A DNA stretch of 64,000 bases from positions 475,272 through 539,271 of the forward strand of contig NZ_KZ614144.1 of the NCBI RefSeq assembly GCF_002884445.1, written 5' to 3'. The position numbers and the translations under genes were made by a program. The DNA comes from Paenibacillus castaneae. Its GTDB lineage: Bacteria; Bacillota; Bacilli; Paenibacillales; Paenibacillaceae. Shown here piece by piece: positions 15,127 to 23,745 of the stretch. Positions within the stretch are counted from its first letter, which is position 1; each line of letters starts with the position of its first letter. Under the pieces are notes generated by a model. It had not been told where the DNA came from and made no database searches. It saw nothing but the letters and a program-made list of their open reading frames with translations.

Positions 15127-17183
15127 TATGATTCTCTCCAATCCAGTTTGGTTTTTATATAATGCTCCAGCTTTTGGGAAATGAATAGCTTGATGCTTGC
15201 CGCATGACCGTGCGCCAGTAAAGCAAGCAGGTCAGGCAGCAGCAGCATTGCGCTTATTTCGCTGAGCAGCTCTAGGCTGTAAGAGTCAAGCTTCAAGGGA
15301 CCAAGCATCATTAGCAGCTGCATGGCTTGATCTTCTCCATCCTCGCTAAGCAGAAGAGGCCTGTCGTATCGGTATAAGGCGAGCAGAGGCTCTTCGATCC
15401 ATTCGCATCGCGTATGAATCAAAGCTAGCTGAGTGTCGGGAATGATAACACTGCCTTGCTGCTCTCTTGCCAGTAGAAGCTCGGTTATTTTCTCGCGATT
15501 GGAATCGATATAGGGCTTGCTCAATAAGGAAAGCATGCTTGGCAGCTGATTCTCTAGTCGTTCCTGATTCTGCATGAGCTTTAAATCATGAACGCGGAAG
15601 CCGTCAAGCAAACGCAAGACAACGCCAGAGTAGTGCTGCAGCTGCAATAAACGTTCCATTGGAGATTGCCCGGATACTTCTGTTTCTGTCGTAGTGGCTG
15701 GAATAACTTTCTTTAAAGTTGTTCCCTCGATATAAGCGCGCAGCTTATTTGTTTCTTCAGGCGTAAGCATGGGACTTAACTTGATATAGCGGTCCGGGTC
15801 TAACGGCAATTCAACCGTTGAAATAATCAAATCATATCGGCTAGGCGGAAGTCTCGTTGCTTCGTACCATGAATAGTGACCAATCAAGTCAATTTGCGGC
15901 AGCTCCTTGGCAATTTTGACAGCAAGGAGCTTGGATGAACCGATACCGCTCGTACAGACAAGGACAGCTCTTATTTTTCTTGGAAAGGGCTGTAATCGCT
16001 CCAAGGAAGCCCCGAAATGCATGACGAGATAACCGATTTCCTCATCAGGCACTTTTAATGAATGGTATATTTCTTGTACACCGTTTCGCACAATTGAAAA
16101 CAAGGGACCGTAATCCTTTTTGATAGGCCCAAGCATCGGATTTCGTATCGCTAAGCCTTCCTTAATCCGTTGGAAGGCTGGTTTTATATGCTGAATGAGG
16201 CCTTCCTCCAATGAACGGTCCTCCATAAGCGACATGCGAAGCTGCTTCTCAACATAATGGATGAGCTGCCTGACACCTTCGATGGTTGGCATATCGTCAT
16301 GATGGATCAGGAGGCTGCTTTCAGGAAATGCTTCGTTATCGAGCAATTGAGAAAGGTACCGTCTTTCTTCTATTAGAAGCTGTATGCCAAGAACATCCAG
16401 CAGTTCCTTCAATAAAGGTATTTCATCGCCTTTGTTATAATCGGAAGCTGACACCATATTGCCCTGCTCAATGCGGGTTAACGCAACGGACAGCTTAATA
16501 AGCATTCTGGTGTAGTCGGATTCGGATAAGATATTTGGCCAATCATCATTCAGTTCCCATAAAGCCTGTTCCAGCATCTTGAAGTTTTCTTTGCCGATCA
16601 TGCCAAGCAGTTGCGCCGTTGCCGGATTCGTAACCGCCATATTTTTGAATTGCCCGAATAAATCGGAATCATCTAGATGATTGAGCGCAAGCAAGCTGAT
16701 ATAGTGACGTTTTGCTTCTTCTGGACCGTTAATTTCGATGCCGTATCCTCTTCTTCGAACAAGGTTCAAGCCTTGCTTAACAAGCGTTTCCTCAAGCTCA
16801 TCAAGGTCATGGCTGATCGTTGGCATCGTAACGCGCAGCTCATGAGCGAGCGTGAACAGCTTGATCGGCTCGTCATGCTGAAGCAGTCTGCTGAGAGCGA
16901 TGATCTTCCGTTCATCTGCCGTATATTCGAAGGATCTGGAACGATCGAAGGATTGTTTGAAACGCTCCAAAGCTTCGTCATCCGCTTCGATTTTGATGCC
17001 AAGTCCCGAAATCTTATGAAGCAGAATGCCGTTTGCGGCTAGCAGTGGTTCGATATCGCTCAGCTCGCGATGGATCGTTCTTGTGCTCGTTCCAACAAAA
17101 GCAGCAATGTCCGCTGCGGTTATTTCATGCTCCTGCTCAAGCAGCAGCTCAATAATTCGACGTTGCCTAGTTGAGGCTTTGAT
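15126..17183 (-). CDS. mtlR: Mannitol operon transcriptional activator MtlR, apparently starting at ATC
   Basis: This is a PRD-containing activator of 685 residues, the usual MtlR length. The order is an N-terminal HTH (TRQRRIIELLLEQEHEITAA...GTSTRTIHRELSDIE), a second HTH (LAHELRVTMPTISHDLDELE), two PRDs, an EIIB-like domain with VLVCTSGIGSSK, and an EIIA-like domain with ALIHTRC. The first HTH lies upstream of every ATG, GTG or TTG: the first such codon is TTG 16970, which would delete 71 residues. An in-frame TAG stands two codons before ATC 17181-17183, and AAGGAGG lies seven bases before that ATC, so initiation at ATC is the best reading. The EIIA and PRD His residues let HPr and EIIs set its activity. 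It lies directly downstream of mtlA. Confidence 0.9.
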   Translation of the reverse strand: MKASTRQRRIIELLLEQEHEITAADIAAFVGTSTRTIHRELSDIEPLLAANGILLHKISGLGIKIEADDEALERFKQSFDRSRSFEYTADERKIIALSRLLQHDEPIKLFTLAHELRVTMPTISHDLDELEETLVKQGLNLVRRRGYGIEINGPEEAKRHYISLLALNHLDDSDLFGQFKNMAVTNPATAQLLGMIGKENFKMLEQALWELNDDWPNILSESDYTRMLIKLSVALTRIEQGNMVSASDYNKGDEIPLLKELLDVLGIQLLIEERRYLSQLLDNEAFPESSLLIHHDDMPTIEGVRQLIHYVEKQLRMSLMEDRSLEEGLIQHIKPAFQRIKEGLAIRNPMLGPIKKDYGPLFSIVRNGVQEIYHSLKVPDEEIGYLVMHFGASLERLQPFPRKIRAVLVCTSGIGSSKLLAVKIAKELPQIDLIGHYSWYEATRLPPSRYDLIISTVELPLDPDRYIKLSPMLTPEETNKLRAYIEGTTLKKVIPATTTETEVSGQSPMERLLQLQHYSGVVLRLLDGFRVHDLKLMQNQERLENQLPSMLSLLSKPYIDSNREKITELLLAREQQGSVIIPDTQLALIHTRCEWIEEPLLALYRYDRPLLLSEDGEDQAMQLLMMLGPLKLDSYSLELLSEISAMLLLPDLLALLAHGHAASIKLFISQKLEHYIKTKLDWRES

Positions 17184-17210
17184 AGGCTATCCTCCTTAGC
17201 AGAAGAATGG

Positions 17211-17244
17211 ACTTAACGCCGACAGATATCTGTCAGCGTTAAGT
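17211..17244. terminator. Near-perfect 34-base palindrome between mtlA and mtlR
   Basis: ACTTAACGC-(CG)-ACAGATATCTGT-(CA)-GCGTTAAGT folds into a stem of about 16 bp with no U-run. It begins ten bases after the mtlA stop and ends 27 bases before the mtlR start. It may be an RNA-processing or stability hairpin, or a partial attenuator, that lowers mtlR relative to mtlA. Confidence 0.5.
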
Positions 17245-17253
17245 ATAGTGTCA

Positions 17254-18696
17254 TTAACTTAGTCTTTGAACGAGCAAATCATACTCTGGACTTTTAAGGA
17301 AATTTTCGATCGAAATATGCTCAGCGCTTGGCGCCTTTTGCCGTGCCCGATCGGTAAGTGTTTTATGGGTGATCACGATATCTGCGTCACCCGGGATATC
17401 GCTGATTGCGGTATTGATGACGGTAATCGGCAGCTTAGCTGCATTAACTTTTTTACGCAATATGGAAGCTCCCATTGCACTTGAACCCATGCCTGCATCG
17501 CAGGAGAATACGATCTTCTTCACTTGCTCTTTCGACAGCTGCGTTTGCTCTGTTTGCGAAGGAGCTGGCGAAGCAGCATTTCCTTTCGATTCAGCTTTCA
17601 TTTGCTGCATTTTCTGTGCCGCAAGCTCAAGCTCGTTATCGGCATCCTCTTTCTGCTTGCTGGTTTTAAGCAGCACGGCTGAGACGAGGAATGAAACAAT
17701 TGTGGCGACCGCCACACCGCTAAGCATTGCCAGGTAACCGCCTTTTGGCGTCATTGTGAAGTAAGCGATAATACTGCCCGGCGAAGGAGCTGCTACAAGA
17801 CCTGCTCCGAAGATGGAGAAGGTGAATGTACCGGAAACGCCACCGGCGATTGCTGCTAAAATTAAACGCGGATTCATGAGGATGTAAGGGAAATAGATTT
17901 CATGAATACCACCGAAGAAATGAATGATGGCAGCGCCTGGCGCGGAATTTTTAACCATTCCTTTGCCGAACAGCCAGTAAGCAAGCAGAATGCCAAGACC
18001 TGGACCGGGATTGGATTCCAGCATGTAAATAATGGATTTACCGGCTTGTGATGCCTGATCCAGCGCGAGCGGTCCCAGTATGCCATGGTTAATGGCATTA
18101 TTGAGGAACAACACCTTGGCTGGCTCAATCAATATGTTTGCCAGAGGCAGTAAGCCAGTGTTGATCAGCCATTCAACGCCGGAAGCAAGCACCTTACTGA
18201 GTGCTTCAACAACGGGTCCGATTCCCTTGAATGCAATCAGCGCTAGCCCGCCGCCGATGATGCCGGAAGAGAAGTTGTTAATAAGCATTTCGAAGCCGGA
18301 AGGAATTTTTCCTTCAATGGAGTTATCGAATTTCTTCAATACCCATGCCCCGAACGGGCCGACAATCATCGCTCCGAGGAACATCGGTATGTCCGCTCCT
18401 GCGATAACGCCAAGTGTAACGATCGCGCCGACTACGCCGCCTCGCACGCCGTGAATCATTTGACCGCCTGTATAACCGATAAGAATAGGGAGCAAATACG
18501 TAATCATCGGTCCAACAAGCGTTGCTAGGCTCTCATTCGGAATCCAGCCTGTCGGTATAAACAGAGCTGTTATGAGGCCCCATGCAATAAAAGCGCCAAT
18601 ATTCGGCATAACCATGCCGCTTAAAAAACGACCAAATCGTTGAACGGACACTTTAATGCCGCCTGATAATGGTGTTTCAGTTGCCATTTTACTCAT
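17254..18696 (-). CDS. mtlA: PTS mannitol-specific EIICB transporter
   Basis: This 480-residue permease imports mannitol and phosphorylates it to mannitol 1-phosphate. The EIIC membrane domain occupies residues about 1-345 and includes the sugar-binding motif HFFGGIHEIYFPYI. A charged, Gln-rich linker leads to EIIB, where IVFSCDAGMGSSAMGAS holds the phosphorylated Cys. There is no fused EIIA, consistent with the separate mtlF. ATG 18696 follows GGAGG. It is the first gene of the operon mtlA-mtlR-mtlF-mtlD-ptsI-ptsH. Confidence 0.95.
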   Translation of the reverse strand: MSKMATETPLSGGIKVSVQRFGRFLSGMVMPNIGAFIAWGLITALFIPTGWIPNESLATLVGPMITYLLPILIGYTGGQMIHGVRGGVVGAIVTLGVIAGADIPMFLGAMIVGPFGAWVLKKFDNSIEGKIPSGFEMLINNFSSGIIGGGLALIAFKGIGPVVEALSKVLASGVEWLINTGLLPLANILIEPAKVLFLNNAINHGILGPLALDQASQAGKSIIYMLESNPGPGLGILLAYWLFGKGMVKNSAPGAAIIHFFGGIHEIYFPYILMNPRLILAAIAGGVSGTFTFSIFGAGLVAAPSPGSIIAYFTMTPKGGYLAMLSGVAVATIVSFLVSAVLLKTSKQKEDADNELELAAQKMQQMKAESKGNAASPAPSQTEQTQLSKEQVKKIVFSCDAGMGSSAMGASILRKKVNAAKLPITVINTAISDIPGDADIVITHKTLTDRARQKAPSAEHISIENFLKSPEYDLLVQRLS

Positions 18697-18721
18697 GCTT
18701 CAACCTCCATATTGTAATTTA

Positions 18722-18780
18722 CTGGTGTGTATAGGATAACCACCAGAACCTAATATAATCGTAGTGTTTAGCGCTTTCAT
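18722..18780 (-). promoter_or_regulatory. Candidate control region of the mannitol operon
   Basis: On the minus strand TGAAAGCGCTAAAC (about 18766-18780) matches most of a catabolite-responsive element (cre), with two mismatches in the right half. An inverted repeat CTGGTG-N13-CACCAG at about 18722-18746 could be an activator or operator site. It lies 26-84 bases upstream of mtlA and is shared with the divergent potA side. Confidence 0.4.
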
Positions 18781-18842
18781 TTTCAATGATTTGAAAAGCA
18801 GATTACGTCATCATTGTTGTTGCCATCATTTTTCTTTTACTA

Positions 18843-18870
18843 TTGCCAATTTCGGGGGATGCTGTATAAT
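18843..18870 (+). promoter_or_regulatory. Putative sigma-A promoter of potABCD
   Basis: TTGCCA at 18843-18848 and TATAAT at 18865-18870 are spaced by 16 bases. They lie 38 bases upstream of the potA start. Confidence 0.65.
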
Positions 18871-18907
18871 CACTATTGTTTCTTCTATTAGTAAAGGGGC
18901 TTAGGAT

Positions 18908-20017
18908 ATGCCAGATCAAACGATCATACGCTTCGAGCATGTGACGAAGCAATATAACGATAATGAAAATGCAATATTAAAGGATGTTAGCTTTACGATC
19001 GAGCGCGGCAAGTTCTACACGCTGCTTGGTCCTTCAGGCTGCGGCAAAACGACGATATTAAGGCTGATTGCCGGTTTTACCGAGCCATCGGAAGGAAATA
19101 TATATTTTAATGGTAAAGTGATCAACCTTGTACCTGCCAACGAGCGTCAAGTAAACACAGTGTTTCAGGATTACGCGCTGTTTCCCCACCTGAACGTATT
19201 CGAGAATGTCGCCTTTGGCCTGCGCATTAGAAAGCTGAAGAATGCTGAGGTTACAGCGAAGGTGAAGGAAGCTCTGCGTTTCGTTAACCTGCACGGCTAT
19301 GAAACACGAGAAATTACAGAAATGTCGGGCGGCCAGCGCCAACGGGTAGCGATTGCAAGAGCGATTGTGAACGAGCCGGAAATAATACTGCTGGACGAAC
19401 CTCTTTCAGCACTGGATCTAAAGCTGCGTACAGAAATGCAGTATGAGCTGCGCGAGCTGCAGCGCCGGCTTGGCATTACGTTTATCTTCGTCACCCATGA
19501 CCAAGAGGAAGCGCTAGCCATGTCCGATGAAATTTTTGTTATTAATGAAGGTAAAATCCAGCAGAGCGGTACGCCAACGGATATATATGACGAGCCGATC
19601 AATCGTTTTGTCGCTGACTTTATTGGAGAATCGAACATTGTGCCGGGTAGAATGGCGCGTGATTTCGAGGTGGAATTTGCTGGCCGCACGTTTGAGTGCG
19701 TGGACCAAGGGCTGCACCCCAATGAACCTGTAGACATCGTCATCCGGCCTGAGGATCTTGAAATTACATCATCAGAGAACGGCAAGCTTCAGGTAAAAGT
19801 AGATTCGCAGCTGTTCCGCGGTGTGCATTACGAGATTTGCGGCTATGATCAGTCTGGCAATGAGTGGCTGGTTCATTCTACGCGCAAGGCGACAGTAGGC
19901 GAGCAAATTGGGCTGACCTTTGATCCGGAGGCCATACATGTCATGAGGCTTGACGAGACGGAAGAAGAATTCGACAAGCGTCTGGAAGCATACAGCGAGG
20001 CTGCCGATGACCAATAA
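18908..20017 (+). CDS. potA: Spermidine/putrescine ABC transporter ATP-binding protein
   Basis: This 369-residue ATPase energises polyamine uptake. Walker A is [19 protein letters not shown], the signature is [15 protein letters not shown] and Walker B is [12 protein letters not shown], followed by the VTHDQEEAL switch. A C-terminal TOBE-like domain ([12 protein letters not shown]...) marks the CUT1/PotA type. The start ATG 18908 follows AAAGGGGC. The gene overlaps potB by 11 bases, and a promoter is visible upstream. The four-gene order potA-potB-potC-potD supports the specificity. Confidence 0.94.
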   Translation: MPDQTIIRFEHVTKQYNDNENAILKDVSFTIERGKFYTLLGPSGCGKTTILRLIAGFTEPSEGNIYFNGKVINLVPANERQVNTVFQDYALFPHLNVFENVAFGLRIRKLKNAEVTAKVKEALRFVNLHGYETREITEMSGGQRQRVAIARAIVNEPEIILLDEPLSALDLKLRTEMQYELRELQRRLGITFIFVTHDQEEALAMSDEIFVINEGKIQQSGTPTDIYDEPINRFVADFIGESNIVPGRMARDFEVEFAGRTFECVDQGLHPNEPVDIVIRPEDLEITSSENGKLQVKVDSQLFRGVHYEICGYDQSGNEWLVHSTRKATVGEQIGLTFDPEAIHVMRLDETEEEFDKRLEAYSEAADDQ

Positions 20018-20825
20018 AGCACGCAGCATATACCTCGTTCCCTACCTGTTGTGGATTGTTCTGTTCGTCGTTGCGCCGATCCTGTTGATCGTATATTATT
20101 CGCTCTTTGATGTGGAAGGAAATCTTACGCTTAGTAATTATGCTAAATTTTTTACGCCGGTGTATTTGCGGATGACCGTCAGCTCATTCTGGTATGCCTT
20201 CCTAATCACTGCAATCTCTTTGCTTGTAGCCTATCCGACGGCCTATCTTTTAACAAGGACGAAGCATAAACAGCTGTGGCTGCTGCTCGTCATACTGCCA
20301 AGCTGGATAAATCTGCTCCTGAAAGCGTACGCCTTCATCGGGCTATTTGGAACATATGGCTTAGCAAATGCTGTGCTGGAGCTGCTGGGCATTGGCAAGC
20401 AGCAAATATTATTTACCGATTTCAGCTTTATTTTCGTATCGGTCTATATCTTCATCCCGTTCATGGTGCTGCCGATCTTTAATGCGCTTGAAGAGATGAA
20501 TCCTTCGCTTGTCTATGCGGCACGCGATCTAGGGGCATCGGCATGGACAACGTTCCGCCGTGTTATATTCCCTCTTACGATTAGCGGTGTGAAGTCGGGC
20601 TGTATGGCCGTTTTCATTCCAGCGCTGTCGCTGTTCATGATTACAAGGCTGATTGCCGGCAACCGGGTTATCACGCTCGGTACGGCGATTGAGCAGCATT
20701 TCCTCGTCACCCAGGACTGGGGCATGGGCGCGACGATTGCCGTTTTCCTCATTATAGCGATGGGCTTAATGATGCTGCTGACCGGGAATCGAAAGCGAGG
20801 TTTAACCGATGCACAGAAAAAATAA
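20007..20825 (+). CDS. potB: Spermidine/putrescine ABC transporter permease PotB
   Basis: This is a 272-residue inner-membrane permease with six hydrophobic segments. The cytoplasmic EAA-type loop [20 protein letters not shown] couples to the PotA ATPase. ATG 20007 lies within the last codons of potA, consistent with translational coupling; the in-frame extension to 19950 would lie inside potA and is not needed. It overlaps potC by 17 bases. PotB and PotC together form the translocation channel. Confidence 0.93.
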   Translation: MTNKARSIYLVPYLLWIVLFVVAPILLIVYYSLFDVEGNLTLSNYAKFFTPVYLRMTVSSFWYAFLITAISLLVAYPTAYLLTRTKHKQLWLLLVILPSWINLLLKAYAFIGLFGTYGLANAVLELLGIGKQQILFTDFSFIFVSVYIFIPFMVLPIFNALEEMNPSLVYAARDLGASAWTTFRRVIFPLTISGVKSGCMAVFIPALSLFMITRLIAGNRVITLGTAIEQHFLVTQDWGMGATIAVFLIIAMGLMMLLTGNRKRGLTDAQKK

Positions 20826-21654
20826 ATGGTCCAATCTTTATCTGATCGCCGTATTTGCCATACTTTACGCGCCGATCTTCTATTTGATGTTTTATTCCTT
20901 CAACAGCGGCGGAGCCATGCGCAATTTCGAAAGCTTTACGCTGGATTACTATAAAGAAGTATTCGAGGATACTCGTTTACTTATCATTGTTTTGAATACA
21001 TTCGTCATTGCGCTGCTGTCTTCTGCAATCTCGACAATATTAGGAGTCATGGGTGCGATTGCGATTCATCTCGTCAGAACGAACCGTCCGAAGCAGACGC
21101 TGCTGACGTTGAATAATGTACTGATCGTCAGTCCTGACGTCATTATCGGAGCATCGTTTCTCATCTTGTTCACTTTAATTGGCATCAAGCTGGGCTTCTT
21201 CTCGGTGCTGCTGTCACATATCGCGTTCAGCGTTCCGATCGTCGTTATTATGGTGCTGCCGAAGCTTGGGGAAATGAGCTCCACGCTACTGGATGCCGCG
21301 CGGGATCTTGGCGCAAGCTCATGGCAGGTGCTGACGAGGGTTGTGCTGCCATTCATTAAGCCGGGCATATTCGCAGGCTTCTTCATGGCGCTGACGTATT
21401 CCCTTGATGATTTTGCGGTTACCTTTTTCGTTACGGGCAACGGTTATTCGACGCTTTCTGTAGAAATCTACTCCCGTGCACGCCAAGGGGTGTCGCTGTC
21501 GATTAACGCATTATCCACGCTTATTTTCTTATTTACTATTCTGCTGGTCATCGGCTATTACTTCGTCAACCAGCGTAATATGAAGCCATCATCCAAGCGT
21601 ACGAATGTCCAGGATGCATCACAGATTAACTCACTAGAGGAGGGCACCAAATGA
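20809..21654 (+). CDS. potC: Spermidine/putrescine ABC transporter permease PotC
   Basis: This is a 281-residue permease and partner of PotB, with six hydrophobic stretches. The EAA loop is [20 protein letters not shown] followed by LPFIKPG. The C-terminal YSLDDFAVTFFVTGNGYSTL is typical of PotC. It is coupled to both neighbours by overlaps (17 bases with potB, ATGA with potD). Confidence 0.93.
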   Translation: MHRKNKWSNLYLIAVFAILYAPIFYLMFYSFNSGGAMRNFESFTLDYYKEVFEDTRLLIIVLNTFVIALLSSAISTILGVMGAIAIHLVRTNRPKQTLLTLNNVLIVSPDVIIGASFLILFTLIGIKLGFFSVLLSHIAFSVPIVVIMVLPKLGEMSSTLLDAARDLGASSWQVLTRVVLPFIKPGIFAGFFMALTYSLDDFAVTFFVTGNGYSTLSVEIYSRARQGVSLSINALSTLIFLFTILLVIGYYFVNQRNMKPSSKRTNVQDASQINSLEEGTK

Positions 21655-22724
21655 ATCAGCTTGTACGCATGTTCGTCATCGTGTTTGTCGCGTCATTTGG
21701 CCTCCTCTATCTGACGTCTTACTTGAATTCAAGCGCTGGATACAGCGGAAACAATACACTAACTATTTACAACTGGGGAGATTATATCGATCCGGATCTG
21801 CTGAGCCGATTCGAGAAGGAGACGGGCATTAAAGTCATTTACCAAACGTTTGATTCCAATGAAGCGATGATGACGAAGATCGCTCAAGGCGGAACAACCT
21901 TCGATGTAAGCATTCCTTCGGAGTATGCCATCAGCAAAATGAAAGAGGAAAACCTGCTGCTTGAGCTGGATCATTCCAAGCTTCCGAATTTGAAATACAT
22001 TGATCCACGCTTTATGAACTTATCGTTTGATCAGGATAATGCCTATTCCATCCCGTACTTCTGGGGAACGGTCGGCATCGTATTTAATCCTGAGCTTGTT
22101 GGCGATCTGACATTCACCAGCTGGGATGATCTATGGGATGAAAGTCTTCGCAATCAAATCCTGCTGGTGGATGGAGCGCGCGAGGTTATCGGGATGGGAT
22201 TGAACAGCCTGCATTACTCGCTTAACGATACGAATGAGGCTCATTTGCAGGAAGCTAAAGCTAAGCTGCAGCTTCTGACGCCGAATGTAAAAGCTATTGT
22301 AGGCGATGAGATTAAGCTGCTGCTGGCGAATGAGGAGGCGGCTGTCGGCCTTGTCTGGTCCGGCGATGCATCCGAAATTATGGATCAGAACGACAAGCTT
22401 GATTATATAGTGCCGGAGGAAGGCTCCAATCTCTGGTTCGATAATATGGTCATTCCGAAGACGGCTCGCAACATTGAGGGAGCGCATCAATTCATCAACT
22501 TCATGCTCGACCCTGAGGTTGCGGCACAAAATGCTGAATATGTGGGCTATTCCACACCTAATAAGGCGGCGCTTGAGCTGCTTCCAGAAGACATTTCGAC
22601 GGATGAGCGCTTTTATCCAGATGAAGAGCTGACCTCTAAGCTGGAGGTTTACAACAATCTAGGCAAAAAAATGCTAGCCCATTACAACGAGCTGTTCCTC
22701 GAGTTTAAAATGCACAAGAAATGA
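21651..22724 (+). CDS. potD: Polyamine-binding protein of the PotABCD transporter
   Basis: This 357-residue extracellular binding protein begins with a hydrophobic N-terminal segment (MFVIVFVASFGLLYLTSYLN). The mature part has TLTIYNWGDYIDPDLLSRFE, the hallmark of PotD/PotF, and later NLWFDNMVIPKTARN and MLDPEVAAQNAEYVGYSTPN. In Gram-positive bacteria such proteins are usually lipoproteins, but no Cys lipobox is present here. It is probably held by an uncleaved N-terminal helix or secreted. It is the last gene of the operon, with a terminator following. Confidence 0.93.
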   Translation: MNQLVRMFVIVFVASFGLLYLTSYLNSSAGYSGNNTLTIYNWGDYIDPDLLSRFEKETGIKVIYQTFDSNEAMMTKIAQGGTTFDVSIPSEYAISKMKEENLLLELDHSKLPNLKYIDPRFMNLSFDQDNAYSIPYFWGTVGIVFNPELVGDLTFTSWDDLWDESLRNQILLVDGAREVIGMGLNSLHYSLNDTNEAHLQEAKAKLQLLTPNVKAIVGDEIKLLLANEEAAVGLVWSGDASEIMDQNDKLDYIVPEEGSNLWFDNMVIPKTARNIEGAHQFINFMLDPEVAAQNAEYVGYSTPNKAALELLPEDISTDERFYPDEELTSKLEVYNNLGKKMLAHYNELFLEFKMHKK

Positions 22725-22747
22725 CCTAAAAAGAGCGATTACATTGA

Positions 22748-22779
22748 GCCCTACTCATGATATGATGAGTGGGGCTTTT
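22748..22779 (+). terminator. Terminator of potABCD
   Basis: GCCCTACTCAT pairs with ATGAGTGGGGC (one G-U) across a six-base loop and is followed by TTTTATT. Confidence 0.85.
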
Positions 22780-22821
22780 ATTAGACATGCGGCATAACTT
22801 GCATAGATGGAGCGTAGATGA

Positions 22822-23745
22822 ATGAATAACAAATGGTTGAATTACGTTGGACTTGTACTTGTTGCTGTTATATGGGGCGCTAACTTTGGCATATCGCGCC
22901 TGGCGATGGAATCGTTTAACCCTATTGTGTTTTCTGTTCTCAGATTCGGCATAGCTATTCCGTTCTTTTTTCTCATTCTAAAATGGACAGAGGGCAGTGT
23001 TGGAATTCCGTGGCGAATCGTGCCAAGGCTGGCATTGATCGGTCTTCTCGGGATCACTGTACTTGAAATTACTGTGATGTATTCGATTAAATTTACGACT
23101 TTGGCAAACGCTTCACTGCTGAACGTAGCGCCGTGGCCGATCTTCGCCGCGTTGTTTGCGCCGCTGTTCATGCGCGAGTCCATCACCCTTAGACTGATAG
23201 TAGGGGGAGCCATATCGTTAGTAGGCGTTAGCCTCGTAATATTAGGAGGAAGCGAAGGCTTCAGTCTAACCTCCGACAATATGCTGGGCAATGCGATGGC
23301 GTTCGGTGTAAGCATTATAGGCGCTCTGTTCAATCTTAGCTCGATGTCGCTTATGAAGCAATATTCCGCGCTGCGAGTAAGCACATGGACGATCACGTTC
23401 GGATTATTATTTATGCTTCCGCTTACGATCGGCGGATGGAGCCAGACGGACTGGTCCGCTCTGCAAGCAGGACAATATCTTTCTATTGGGTATAACGTGC
23501 TTATTTGCACCGTGCTAGCTTTTGTCGTATGGAATACATGTATGTTCAGAGTAGGGGCGACACGCTCTAATTTCTTCCGCTACGCCGTTCCAGCTGCGGC
23601 CGTTATTGCAGGCTACTTTATGTTTGATGAGAAAATTGCGCTTCTTCAAATGTGCGGAGCTGCCTGTATGGCTGCGGGGCTTATATGGATCAGCATCGAA
23701 CGCAAACGTCCAGCGCCGATAGCGATCAGTAATAAAACCGTATAA
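22822..23745 (+). CDS. EamA-family (drug/metabolite transporter) permease
   Basis: This 307-residue membrane protein has ten predicted hydrophobic helices arranged as two EamA repeats. The first begins with YVGLVLVAVIWGANFGISRL and the second near MLGNAMAFGVSIIGALFNLS. DMT transporters export metabolites or amino acids, but the substrate cannot be deduced here. It is a single-gene unit: the pot operon terminator precedes it and a strong hairpin follows 108 bases after its stop. ATG 22822 is preceded by a weak purine stretch only. Confidence 0.85.
   Translation: MNNKWLNYVGLVLVAVIWGANFGISRLAMESFNPIVFSVLRFGIAIPFFFLILKWTEGSVGIPWRIVPRLALIGLLGITVLEITVMYSIKFTTLANASLLNVAPWPIFAALFAPLFMRESITLRLIVGGAISLVGVSLVILGGSEGFSLTSDNMLGNAMAFGVSIIGALFNLSSMSLMKQYSALRVSTWTITFGLLFMLPLTIGGWSQTDWSALQAGQYLSIGYNVLICTVLAFVVWNTCMFRVGATRSNFFRYAVPAAAVIAGYFMFDEKIALLQMCGAACMAAGLIWISIERKRPAPIAISNKTV

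Noticed and set aside
16970-17183. TTG 16970 as the mtlR start
   Set aside because: It would remove the first helix-turn-helix that is intact in the DNA, and no SD precedes it, while AAGGAGG stands before ATC 17181-17183.
19297-19785. 162-residue antisense frame within potA
   Set aside because: Ser/Arg-rich shadow of a GC-rich conserved ATPase sequence; all PotA motifs are on the plus strand.
22842-23510. 222-residue antisense frame opposite the EamA transporter gene
   Set aside because: The sense frame encodes a clear ten-helix transporter; the antisense product has no domain or SD.
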